From assembly GCA_964602415.1 (NCBI GenBank), contig CAZRQL010000037.1:1-27962 (forward strand): a DNA stretch of 27,962 nucleotides, read 5' to 3'. This DNA comes from CAZRQL01 sp964602415. Its GTDB lineage: Bacteria; Bacteroidota; Bacteroidia; Cytophagales; Flammeovirgaceae. A program made the translations under genes and the position numbers. Below are positions 1 to 7,184 of the stretch, one piece after another. The first letter of the stretch is position 1; each line of letters begins with the position of its first letter. The notes below the pieces were generated by a model. The model ran no database searches, was not told the DNA's origin, and saw only the letters and a list, made by a program, of their open reading frames with translations.

Positions 1-2
1 AA

Positions 3-54
3 AACATAAACATACCCCCCTTACACAATAAGTATAAGGGGGGTGTTTTATGTT
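3..54. terminator. Long imperfect hairpin, possible bidirectional terminator
   Basis: Arms 3-23 and 35-54 pair over about 20 positions with one bulged C (position 11) and one G-T pair around an 11-base loop (24-34). The core is six C (15-20) against six G (38-43), flanked by A-rich and T-rich arms, so RNA made in either direction would have a GC stem followed by a U-rich end. The histidine kinase gene stops 286 bases away, so the hairpin may instead serve a gene beyond the left edge. The pairing is seen directly; the terminator role is inferred. Confidence 0.5.
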
Positions 55-200
55 CGTTACAATCAACTCTTATAAAAATTAACACGGATTAAGCAATCAA
101 TACAAACAGCATGTATGGCTTAAGTTGTTCATACTAATAAGCTATTGCTATGGCATTGGACATTCATCCCAGATTGTATTTGTTTACAGAAAGTGATATT

Positions 201-300
201 ACAAATGCACGCGCACCCCGTTGGGTCGAATCCCACGAATGTATCTACAGGCTATAAACATCTGATTCCTGCCGCATCCGGAGCATTTATTTCAAATTGA
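201..300. repeat. Degenerate Bacteroidota-type intergenic repeat
   Basis: Read on the minus strand, the stretch contains ATGTTTATAG followed by a GACCCAACGGGGT-like block. This resembles the short non-coding repeats common between genes of Bacteroidota, which carry a 'GACCCC..GGGGTC' palindrome near 'ATGTTTATAG' and often give spurious peptides. Here the palindrome is imperfect (CACCCCGTTGGGTCG on the plus strand). I recognise the pattern from memory and see only one copy in this window. The rest of 55-339 holds no gene that I can support. Confidence 0.4.
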
Positions 301-339
301 GGATTAGGAAAATCTTATTACTTAATCAGAGATAAATAT

Positions 340-2460
340 TTACGATATAGGCAATAAAACAATAAAAGTTGTACCGATTCCCTCTTGGCTTTCTACCGAG
401 ATGCTGCCCTTGTGTTTTTCAATGATTTTTCGGACGATGTCCAAGCCAAGCCCTGTGCCTTCACCTGCCTTTTTTGTAGTGAAGAAAGGTTCAAATATTC
501 GTGAAATGATAGATTGTGGTATGCCTCCTCCTGTGTCAGTAAATGAAATTTCTAAAAATTCGTTTCTGTTTTTTACGCTAATATCCAATTGACCTTGGTT
601 TTTCATGGCTTGCGTGGAGTTGGTAATCAGATTTGTCCAGACTTGGCTCAACTCATCAGGGTAGCAGGTAATTTCCGGTATATCTTTATCATAGTGTCGG
701 ATGACTTCAATGCCGAGTTTGAGTTGGTTGTGATAGAGGGTGAGAACATTTTCTATATTCTCAATAATATTGGATTTTACGGCTTCTCCGGCTTGTTCTT
801 TTCGTGAATAGGATTTGAGTGCAAAAACAACTTTGGTTGCTTTTTGTACTGCCAGTTCGATGTTGTCGCTGTTGCGTTTTTGTAGAGCTATAAAGTAAGC
901 CGTTTTCAGGATAAACTCTGACTGTGGATGCAAAATAAGAGATAGGTACTCGTCAATATTGCCGTATATTCCAATATCTGTAAATAGTGATGCTACTGAA
1001 GAAGCATTTGGTATGTTTTGCTGTTCCAGAAATGCTGTAATTTCTTTTCGATAAGCCCTTTCTTCACGGCTTGTAATGGTGATTTTCGATTGGAAAGCTC
1101 TCTCCAAAAGATTGATAAAGACTTTTTCTTGCTCGTAGTTGATGATTTTATGGAGTTCAGGTAGTCTGTGTAATGTTTCTTGCAACGATTCTGCTATTGT
1201 GCCAATAGAAGCCTTAATGGCCCCAAGTGGAGTATTGACTTCGTGGGCGACTCCAGCTATCAATTGGCCAAGGGAAGCCATTTTTTCTGCTTGTATGAGT
1301 TGGGATTGGGTGCTTTTTAGGTTATTGAGTGTAGCACTGAGTTGTTCGTTGATGGTGGCCATTTCTTCGGCATTTTGACGAAGTTCTTCTTCGCTGGCTT
1401 GAAGCTGTTCGTTTTTAGATTGCACTTCATTGAGCAGTTCTTCGATTTCAGCATTACGGTTACTAATTTCGAGATTAGCGGCCTTAAGTTCTTTGGTTCT
1501 TTCGTTGACCTTATTCTCCATTTCTTCGGCATAGTCTTTGAGGCTGTCGCGCATTTCAATAAGGGCCTTGCCTAAACTGTCTTCAAGACTAAGGGGGGTA
1601 TAATGGGCATCAAAATTGCCTGATTTGATTTGTGTGGCGAACTCTGTAGTGCGTCTCATGCTGCTGTTGAGTGCTTGCAGTGCAGACAGCATTTCTTGAA
1701 TAATTCCCTCAAAAGAGCGGTAAACAATTTTGGGGAGCTTGCCTTCTGAAAGTTCCAAGAGGCTGCCTTTAACTTGTAAAATAGGCCATGTGATGGTACG
1801 GTGCACATAAATAGGCAAAATGACCATAATCACCGCTATCATTAGGCTCAAAAGAGGCATAACGGTAAGCATAAACTTGAAAGATTCATCCATGCGCAGG
1901 TTGAGTTGTTGGGCGTTGGTACGCGCCTCTTCTGCCAAAGGAGCTATCTGTCCAATGAGTTCATTGGTAAAGGGCAAAATGTCGTTTTCAGTCATAAACT
2001 GAGCTTCCAAAACAGCCACTGGTTGCTGATAAGCCTCAAAATCAGGCAGTTTTTCCATGAGCTGCTTTTGCAAAACCAACAAGCTATCAAAGCGTTGGAT
2101 TAAAATTTCTATTTTTTCTCTTTCATTTGGCTCGAAACTTTCCTTTTCTACAAAATTCAATATCCTTTTCTTTAAATCGGGGTATTCTTTTTGGTGAAGA
2201 TTTTGCAATGCCCGCCTGTCGGCATCTAAGGCGGGAAAAAAAGTCCATGACATAGAAAGCATTTTGCTGTTTACGGCACTTAGATTCAACTCATCCAAGA
2301 GTTCCATGTAAGGCTCAATTCTGGTATTCATTTCATCAAGCGCATCTCCATTGGCTGTTGCTATGACGTAATTGATGATGACCACACAAAAAGTAATCAA
2401 TGTTACAACACCAAAGGCGAAATTGAGTTTTTTGAAGGCTATGTTTTTAAAAAGTGCCAT
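340..2460 (-). CDS. Membrane sensor histidine kinase (HAMP, HisKA, HATPase_c)
   Basis: A 706-residue inner-membrane sensor kinase expected to phosphorylate a response regulator. TM1 is about residues 14-36, followed by a mainly helical periplasmic region (37-194), TM2 (about 196-219) and a HAMP segment (220-275). A long coiled coil follows (305-395). The H-box LIAGVAHEVNTPLG holds the phospho-accepting His406. The ATPase domain has an N-box (N610, N614), the G1 motif DTGGGIP (642-648) and the G2 motif GEGTGLGL (666-673). About 130 residues separate the H-box from the helix ending KSYSR (549-553), longer than a plain HisKA hairpin, so extra helices are inserted there. It is divergent from the RlpA-like gene. 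The closest candidate partner is the receiver-phosphatase at 4631. The ligand is unknown. Confidence 0.93.
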   Translation of the reverse strand: MALFKNIAFKKLNFAFGVVTLITFCVVIINYVIATANGDALDEMNTRIEPYMELLDELNLSAVNSKMLSMSWTFFPALDADRRALQNLHQKEYPDLKKRILNFVEKESFEPNEREKIEILIQRFDSLLVLQKQLMEKLPDFEAYQQPVAVLEAQFMTENDILPFTNELIGQIAPLAEEARTNAQQLNLRMDESFKFMLTVMPLLSLMIAVIMVILPIYVHRTITWPILQVKGSLLELSEGKLPKIVYRSFEGIIQEMLSALQALNSSMRRTTEFATQIKSGNFDAHYTPLSLEDSLGKALIEMRDSLKDYAEEMENKVNERTKELKAANLEISNRNAEIEELLNEVQSKNEQLQASEEELRQNAEEMATINEQLSATLNNLKSTQSQLIQAEKMASLGQLIAGVAHEVNTPLGAIKASIGTIAESLQETLHRLPELHKIINYEQEKVFINLLERAFQSKITITSREERAYRKEITAFLEQQNIPNASSVASLFTDIGIYGNIDEYLSLILHPQSEFILKTAYFIALQKRNSDNIELAVQKATKVVFALKSYSRKEQAGEAVKSNIIENIENVLTLYHNQLKLGIEVIRHYDKDIPEITCYPDELSQVWTNLITNSTQAMKNQGQLDISVKNRNEFLEISFTDTGGGIPQSIISRIFEPFFTTKKAGEGTGLGLDIVRKIIEKHKGSISVESQEGIGTTFIVLLPIS

Positions 2461-2532
2461 CTATGACAATACATATTGGGGCAAGTATAAATAAATTATA
2501 CTATTTTCACAGAGTTTTAAGGAAAAAAACTG

Positions 2533-2564
2533 CAAATATGCTTGCTTTATTTTTTGATGTGCAA
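2533..2564 (-). promoter_or_regulatory. Near-consensus Bacteroidota promoter for the histidine kinase
   Basis: On the minus strand, TTG (2564-2562), a 21-base spacer and CATATTTG (2540-2533) match TTG-N17-23-TAnnTTTG with one mismatch. It would start RNA about 65-70 bases before the kinase ATG. It is a sequence match only. Confidence 0.35.
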
Positions 2565-2574
2565 ATAGTTAAGA

Positions 2575-2976
2575 ATGAATAAACAAACTTATCTTTCTTT
2601 ATCAGTCTTGTTTCTAAGTACTTACTTACAAGCCCAAGTCATGCAAGGGCGTTGTAGCTATTATGCCAAAAGTTTTCAAGGACGGCCAACGGCCTGCGGT
2701 GGCAAATACGATACTGCAGATTACAGTGCAGCGCATCGGTTTTTGCCCTGTGGAACAATTGTTAAAGTCAAAAATTTATCAAATAACAACTGGATTTTAC
2801 TTAAGATTACGGATAGAGGTCCCTATTCCAAAACACTCATACTGGATGTTTCCCGTACGGCAGCCAGACATCTGGATATGTTCAAAGCGGGGATCATCCG
2901 TGTGCAAATTGAGGTGCTGGCTTTGCCCCAAAACGGCAAACGTCCTGACTTTGAGCCTGCAAAAGGGCAAGACTAA
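2575..2976 (+). CDS. Small secreted RlpA-like double-psi beta-barrel protein
   Basis: 133 residues. A signal peptide (1-20, ending YLQAQ) is followed by one RlpA-type double-psi beta-barrel: SYYAKSFQGRPTA (28-40), SAAHR (51-55), LPCGT (57-61), DRGPY (80-84) and LDVSRTAA (90-97). RlpA proteins are septal or envelope proteins, and the Pseudomonas enzyme is a lytic transglycosylase for peptide-free glycan. No SPOR domain is present, unlike the long RlpA proteins. The Glu expected in the TASGE-type motif is Gly43 here (TACGG), while His54, eleven residues on, and Asp91 are kept. It may therefore be inactive or act differently. The ATG at 2575 places the signal peptide correctly. Confidence 0.85.
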   Translation: MNKQTYLSLSVLFLSTYLQAQVMQGRCSYYAKSFQGRPTACGGKYDTADYSAAHRFLPCGTIVKVKNLSNNNWILLKITDRGPYSKTLILDVSRTAARHLDMFKAGIIRVQIEVLALPQNGKRPDFEPAKGQD

Positions 2977-3054
2977 ACCCATCGAGCCTCAACGCTGTCG
3001 GCATATTTTTTCATGCTGTGTATTTTAGTTATTTTGCAACAAATAGTTTTTTAT

Positions 3055-4218
3055 ATGGCTTATTATGTAAAAATGGGAAGTATCCCTCCAAAAAGGCATA
3101 TTCAATTTCGCCAACCCGACAACAGCCTCTACCACGAGGAACTGGTTAGCTCTTTGGGGTTTTCAGGGATTTACTCAAATATGTACCACAAGTTCCCTCC
3201 TACCCGAATCAAAGAATTGGTTGCCCCTATTGATTTTGGCTACCAAATCAGTTACGAACACGGGCTCAAACCCACCCATTTAAAAACCTCCGCCGTTCAG
3301 ACCACTGGTTCAGATTTGATACTTTCGCGTAAAGTACTCTTGGCCAACAATGACGTAACCATGGCTCTTTGTGTTCCTAAAAACCGGAGCATGGATTATT
3401 TTTACAAAAATGCGGATGGAGATGAGTTAATTTTTATCCATGAAGGACAAGGCGAGCTAATCTCGCAATTTGGCAGGCTGCCCATCAAAAAAGGGGACTA
3501 CGTAGTCATTCCCCGAACCACCATTTACAAACTCAGCTTTGAGGGGTATCCGGTTAGGATGTTAGTTATTGAATCCAAATCGCCCATAGAGACCGTGGAT
3601 AGATACCGCAACGAACTGGGGCAATTACTGGAGCACTCTCCTTACTGTGAGCGCGACATCCATCCACCCGTAGAATTGTTGACAGAATCTGATATCAAAG
3701 ACACTCTCATCAGAGTCAAAAAAGGCAATCAACTGCATGGGTTTGTATATGGCTTTTCACCGCTCGACGTGGTAGGTTGGGATGGCTTTCTTTATCCCTA
3801 CACGCTCTCTATCTATGATTTTGAGCCTATTACAGGTCGAATTCACCAGCCGCCACCCGCCCACCAGACCTTTCAAGCCAAAGGAGGATTTGTGATTTGC
3901 TCTTTTGTTCCAAGGCTGTTCGATTACCATCCTTTGGCCATTCCTGCCCCTTACAACCACTCCAATATAGATTCTGACGAAGTTCTCTACTACGTAGAGG
4001 GTAACTTCATGAGCCGCAAAGGCATAGATATGGGTTCATTCACCATCCATCCGGGGGGCTTACCACATGGGCCGCATCCGGGCACGGTAGAGGCCAGTAT
4101 TGGTGCGAAAGAAACCAAGGAGTATGCAGTGATGCTGGATACTTTTAAACCTTTGTTCATCACCCAAGAAGCTGAAAATTACTTGGATACCTCTTATCCG
4201 TATAGTTGGAATGTTTGA
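3055..4218 (+). CDS. hmgA: Homogentisate 1,2-dioxygenase
   Basis: A cytoplasmic Fe(II) dioxygenase that opens the homogentisate ring to maleylacetoacetate in tyrosine/phenylalanine breakdown. The frame is open from 3013, but homologues start like MAYYVKMGSIPPKRH, which puts the start at the ATG at 3055 and gives 387 residues, a usual length for the bacterial form. Opening motifs include PPKRHIQFRQPD and LYHEELVSSLGFSG. The likely metal ligands, numbered from this start, are His302 (in YNHSN), Glu309 (in DEVLYYVEGNF) and His338 (in LPHGPHPG). It follows the RlpA-like gene by about 80 bases on the same strand. No other tyrosine-degradation gene is in the window. Confidence 0.93.
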   Translation: MAYYVKMGSIPPKRHIQFRQPDNSLYHEELVSSLGFSGIYSNMYHKFPPTRIKELVAPIDFGYQISYEHGLKPTHLKTSAVQTTGSDLILSRKVLLANNDVTMALCVPKNRSMDYFYKNADGDELIFIHEGQGELISQFGRLPIKKGDYVVIPRTTIYKLSFEGYPVRMLVIESKSPIETVDRYRNELGQLLEHSPYCERDIHPPVELLTESDIKDTLIRVKKGNQLHGFVYGFSPLDVVGWDGFLYPYTLSIYDFEPITGRIHQPPPAHQTFQAKGGFVICSFVPRLFDYHPLAIPAPYNHSNIDSDEVLYYVEGNFMSRKGIDMGSFTIHPGGLPHGPHPGTVEASIGAKETKEYAVMLDTFKPLFITQEAENYLDTSYPYSWNV

Positions 4219-4630
4219 GGGCGGAACCGTTATTTCCAACAGCAACTTTGTCAATAAGTTACTGTCTTATGCGGTGCTGAATTTTTCTGCCCTATCAAGG
4301 TTAAGTTATCTAAAAAACTGTGATATATTCAACACATGGTTTTGTTGGTTGTTAAACAGCTACTTTAATATTACGAACTAAAGCACAACTCTTGTCAAAA
4401 TATTGGCTATTGACATTGTCCATTCCGCACTAATTTTTTAATTGCACAGGTACATGCCTACTTGACAAAGAATTTTTTACAGAAGAAGATTTTTCTTTAT
4501 ACTTGTGATTCAAATGATGTAGTTGTTGCAACGAGCATAAAATATTTTAAAAATATGCGCTAACCCAAATTGGGAAAGGTAGTCAGACCGCAATAACCGC
4601 GAAATTTTGGTATGAATAAAAAGCACACAC
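4219..4630. other. 412-base non-coding gap before the response regulator
   Basis: I see no convincing gene. Two small symmetric motifs may be protein-binding sites: TGTCAA (4393-4398) facing TTGACA (4410-4415), and the odd palindrome CCCAAATTGGG (4564-4574), which lies 57 bases before the receiver-phosphatase ATG. No clean TTG/TAnnTTTG promoter pair was found, although TATACTTG (4498-4505) is a one-mismatch -7 element. Any operator role is inference. Confidence 0.4.
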
Positions 4631-5911
4631 ATGTCAAAGCCCTGTATTCTTTGTGTAGATGATGAGAAAATAGTCTTGGATAGTTTGCGCACCCAACTCA
4701 AACGCAAACTCGGTGATGAGTTCCAAATAGAGATTGCTGAGAGTGGCGAAGAAGCACTGGAGATTATTCATGAGTTTTTGGAGAGTGAAGGTGTTATGCC
4801 ACTCATTATTTCAGACCAAATCATGCCGGGTATGAAAGGCGATGAATTTTTGGCCAAAGCCTATGCCATCATGCCCAAAACCGTTAAGGTGTTACTCACC
4901 GGCCAAGCCAGCGTAGAAGCGGTGGGCAATGCAGTAAACAATGCCAAACTTTACAGGTATATATCTAAGCCTTGGGAAGAAACCGACCTGCTGTTGACCA
5001 TAGAGGCTGCGCTGGAGAGTTATACCCGCGAAAAAGTGATTGAAGCTCAAAATGAGCAACTTGCCCGCAATGTTGTAGAACTGGAAGCCAAAGTTGCGGA
5101 GCGCACAGCAGAGCTTCAAAAACAAAAACAAGAGGTAGAAAAGAAAAACAGTTCCATATTGGCCAGCCTGAACTATTCCAAAAGAATTCAAACAGCCATG
5201 CTCCCAACTATGGATCTTTTGGAAAAAAAACTATCTGATAGTTTTATCTTATTCAGGCCCAGAGATGTGGTGAGCGGGGATTTTTATTGGTTTGATGAAA
5301 AAGACGGTAAGTTGATTATAACGGCGGTGGACTGTACCGGGCATGGAGTTCCGGGGGCTATTATGAGTATGATAGGCTTGGAGCAGCTCACCGAGATAGT
5401 GCATCTCTACAACAAGACTTCACCCGATGAAATTCTCGAACACCTCAATCGCAGTGTAAACCGCATACTCAAGCAAGACCGCAATGACGTTAGAGATGGG
5501 ATGGATATGTCGCTGGTTACCATAGACAAAGATGCTCAAGTCATTGAATTTGCAGGAGCTATGAATCCTTTGATATATGTTGCAGCCGACAGCGAAGGCC
5601 GTATGCAGTATCATAAAATCTCTGCCACGGCTTTGCCGATAGGGGGCGGTCATTTGGAGCGCAATTTTGAAAAGCACACCTTTCGTATTGAGTCAGGCGT
5701 GAGTTATTATCTTTTTTCAGATGGGTTTCATGACCAATTTGGAGGGCCTCATGACCGTAAATTCATGAGTAAGCGTTTTTATGAGTTGCTTTGCTCGATA
5801 CAACACATGGATATGAAATCTCAGAAAAAACACCTCGAATCGGTGTTTGATGAGTGGAAAGGCGACAAGCAACAAATAGACGACGTTCTGATAATAGGTT
5901 TTCGTATCTAA
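4631..5911 (+). CDS. Response regulator: receiver domain fused to PP2C/SpoIIE-type phosphatase
   Basis: 426 residues. The N-terminal receiver domain (5-125) has the acidic pair Asp10/Asp11, phospho-acceptor Asp62 (ISDQIMPG), Thr90 and Lys113 (SKPW). A coiled-coil linker (130-175) follows. The C-terminal SpoIIE/RsbU-like Ser/Thr phosphatase (about 180-426) has metal-binding motifs GDFYW (216-220), DCTGHGVPGA (234-243), DGMDM (289-293), FSDGFHDQFGG (362-372) and DDVL (417-420). In this family, phosphorylation of the receiver usually controls dephosphorylation of an anti-sigma antagonist or similar protein. The class often pairs with kinases like the one at 340-2460. The stop codon abuts the MFS start at 5912, which suggests co-translation. 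Confidence 0.93.
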   Translation: MSKPCILCVDDEKIVLDSLRTQLKRKLGDEFQIEIAESGEEALEIIHEFLESEGVMPLIISDQIMPGMKGDEFLAKAYAIMPKTVKVLLTGQASVEAVGNAVNNAKLYRYISKPWEETDLLLTIEAALESYTREKVIEAQNEQLARNVVELEAKVAERTAELQKQKQEVEKKNSSILASLNYSKRIQTAMLPTMDLLEKKLSDSFILFRPRDVVSGDFYWFDEKDGKLIITAVDCTGHGVPGAIMSMIGLEQLTEIVHLYNKTSPDEILEHLNRSVNRILKQDRNDVRDGMDMSLVTIDKDAQVIEFAGAMNPLIYVAADSEGRMQYHKISATALPIGGGHLERNFEKHTFRIESGVSYYLFSDGFHDQFGGPHDRKFMSKRFYELLCSIQHMDMKSQKKHLESVFDEWKGDKQQIDDVLIIGFRI

Positions 5912-7147
5912 ATGAAGGGAATCAAGCAAGCGTTTAGCCCGCTGGTTATCGTGGCGGCTTTAGGCTATTTTGTGGATATTTATGATTTGATATTGTTTGG
6001 CATTGTTCGAACCCCCAGCCTGTTGGAATTGGGTTATCAGGGACAAGCCCTTACCGATATGGGTATCGAATTATTCAATTGGCAGATGGGCGGGATGCTC
6101 TTGGGTGGTTTGTTTTGGGGAATATTGGGCGATAAAAAAGGCCGTGTTTCGGTGCTTTTTGGTTCAATTTTTCTCTATTCAGTAGCCAATATCCTCAATG
6201 GGATGATTGGGGATATTTTTTGGTACAAAGTATTGAGGCTTTTGGCGGGAATTGGTTTGGCGGGTGAGTTGGGGGCGGGTATTACGTTGGTGGTGGAATC
6301 TATGGACAAAGAGACACGTGGCTGGGGCACTATGCTGGTGGTTACTTTTGGGGCTTTGGGGGCGGTGGCGGCTGTGTTGGTTGGCGATATTTTTACTTGG
6401 CGCGCAGCTTACTATGTTGGGGGTGGGTTGGGTATGCTTTTACTGTTTTTTAGGATGGGTGCCTTTGAGTCGGGCATGTTCCGTACTTTAAAATCACAAG
6501 AATCTATACAGAGAGGTAATTTTTTTCAATTCTTCCATACTCCTGAAAGGGCTATGCGTTACGTGGCCTGCGTAGCGATGGGTTTGCCTATTTGGTTTAC
6601 CATAGGTATTTTGATTGTGCTATCTACCGAGTTTTCTCAGGCTGTTGGGGTGGTGGATATCCCTGCCGACGCCAAAATAGCCGGTAGGGCTGTGATGTTT
6701 GCTTACATAGGGCTTTCTTTTGGGGATTTATTGAGTGGTTGGCTTAGTCAGATTTGGAAGACCAGAAAAAAAGTTGTGTACCTTTTTTTATTTACTTCTC
6801 TTATTACCATACTCAGTTATTTGTGGATAAGAGGGTTGCCGTACCCCGTTTTTTTATTTTTGGCCTTTTTACTGGGCACTTGTACGGGGTATTGGGGGAC
6901 ATTTGTTACCATTACATCAGAGCAATTTGGTGTGAATCTTAGGGCTACCGCCACCACCACCGTTCCTAACTTTGTCAGAGGAGCTGTCATACCCATTACA
7001 TTAGGTTTTCAATATTTCACATCCATAACCCAAAGCATCATTTGGGCAGCAACCCTGGTGGGGGTTATTTGTTTGGTATTGGCATTTTTAGCGACATTTT
7101 ATCTCAAAGAAACCTTCGGTAAAGATTTGGATTTTATCGAACGATAA
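5912..7147 (+). CDS. MFS transporter, metabolite:H+ symporter-like
   Basis: 411 residues with about 12 hydrophobic segments. TM1 carries a charged motif GYFVDIYDLILFG (18-30; Asp22, Asp25) and Arg33. The MFS signature between TM2 and TM3 reads GDKKGR (73-78), and TM4 has RLLAGIGLAGELGAG (109-123), typical of the sugar/metabolite-proton symporter branch. The substrate cannot be read from the sequence; aromatic or organic acids and osmolytes are common in this branch. The ATG follows directly after the TAA of the receiver-phosphatase with no spacer, so translation is probably coupled. It converges with the TonB-dependent receptor gene. Confidence 0.88.
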   Translation: MKGIKQAFSPLVIVAALGYFVDIYDLILFGIVRTPSLLELGYQGQALTDMGIELFNWQMGGMLLGGLFWGILGDKKGRVSVLFGSIFLYSVANILNGMIGDIFWYKVLRLLAGIGLAGELGAGITLVVESMDKETRGWGTMLVVTFGALGAVAAVLVGDIFTWRAAYYVGGGLGMLLLFFRMGAFESGMFRTLKSQESIQRGNFFQFFHTPERAMRYVACVAMGLPIWFTIGILIVLSTEFSQAVGVVDIPADAKIAGRAVMFAYIGLSFGDLLSGWLSQIWKTRKKVVYLFLFTSLITILSYLWIRGLPYPVFLFLAFLLGTCTGYWGTFVTITSEQFGVNLRATATTTVPNFVRGAVIPITLGFQYFTSITQSIIWAATLVGVICLVLAFLATFYLKETFGKDLDFIER

Positions 7148-7184
7148 AAGAATCAACTCTGCAAAGTTTGAAATCTAATCAGAA

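Noticed and set aside
225..245. tRNA T-arm-like string GGGTCGAATCCCA
   Set aside because: The loop is one base short, and no acceptor, anticodon or D-arm can be found around it; it is better explained by the intergenic repeat.
4462..4505. TTGAC and TATACTTG as a promoter pair upstream of the receiver-phosphatase
   Set aside because: The gap is 33 bases, well beyond the 17-23 expected, and the -7 element has one mismatch.
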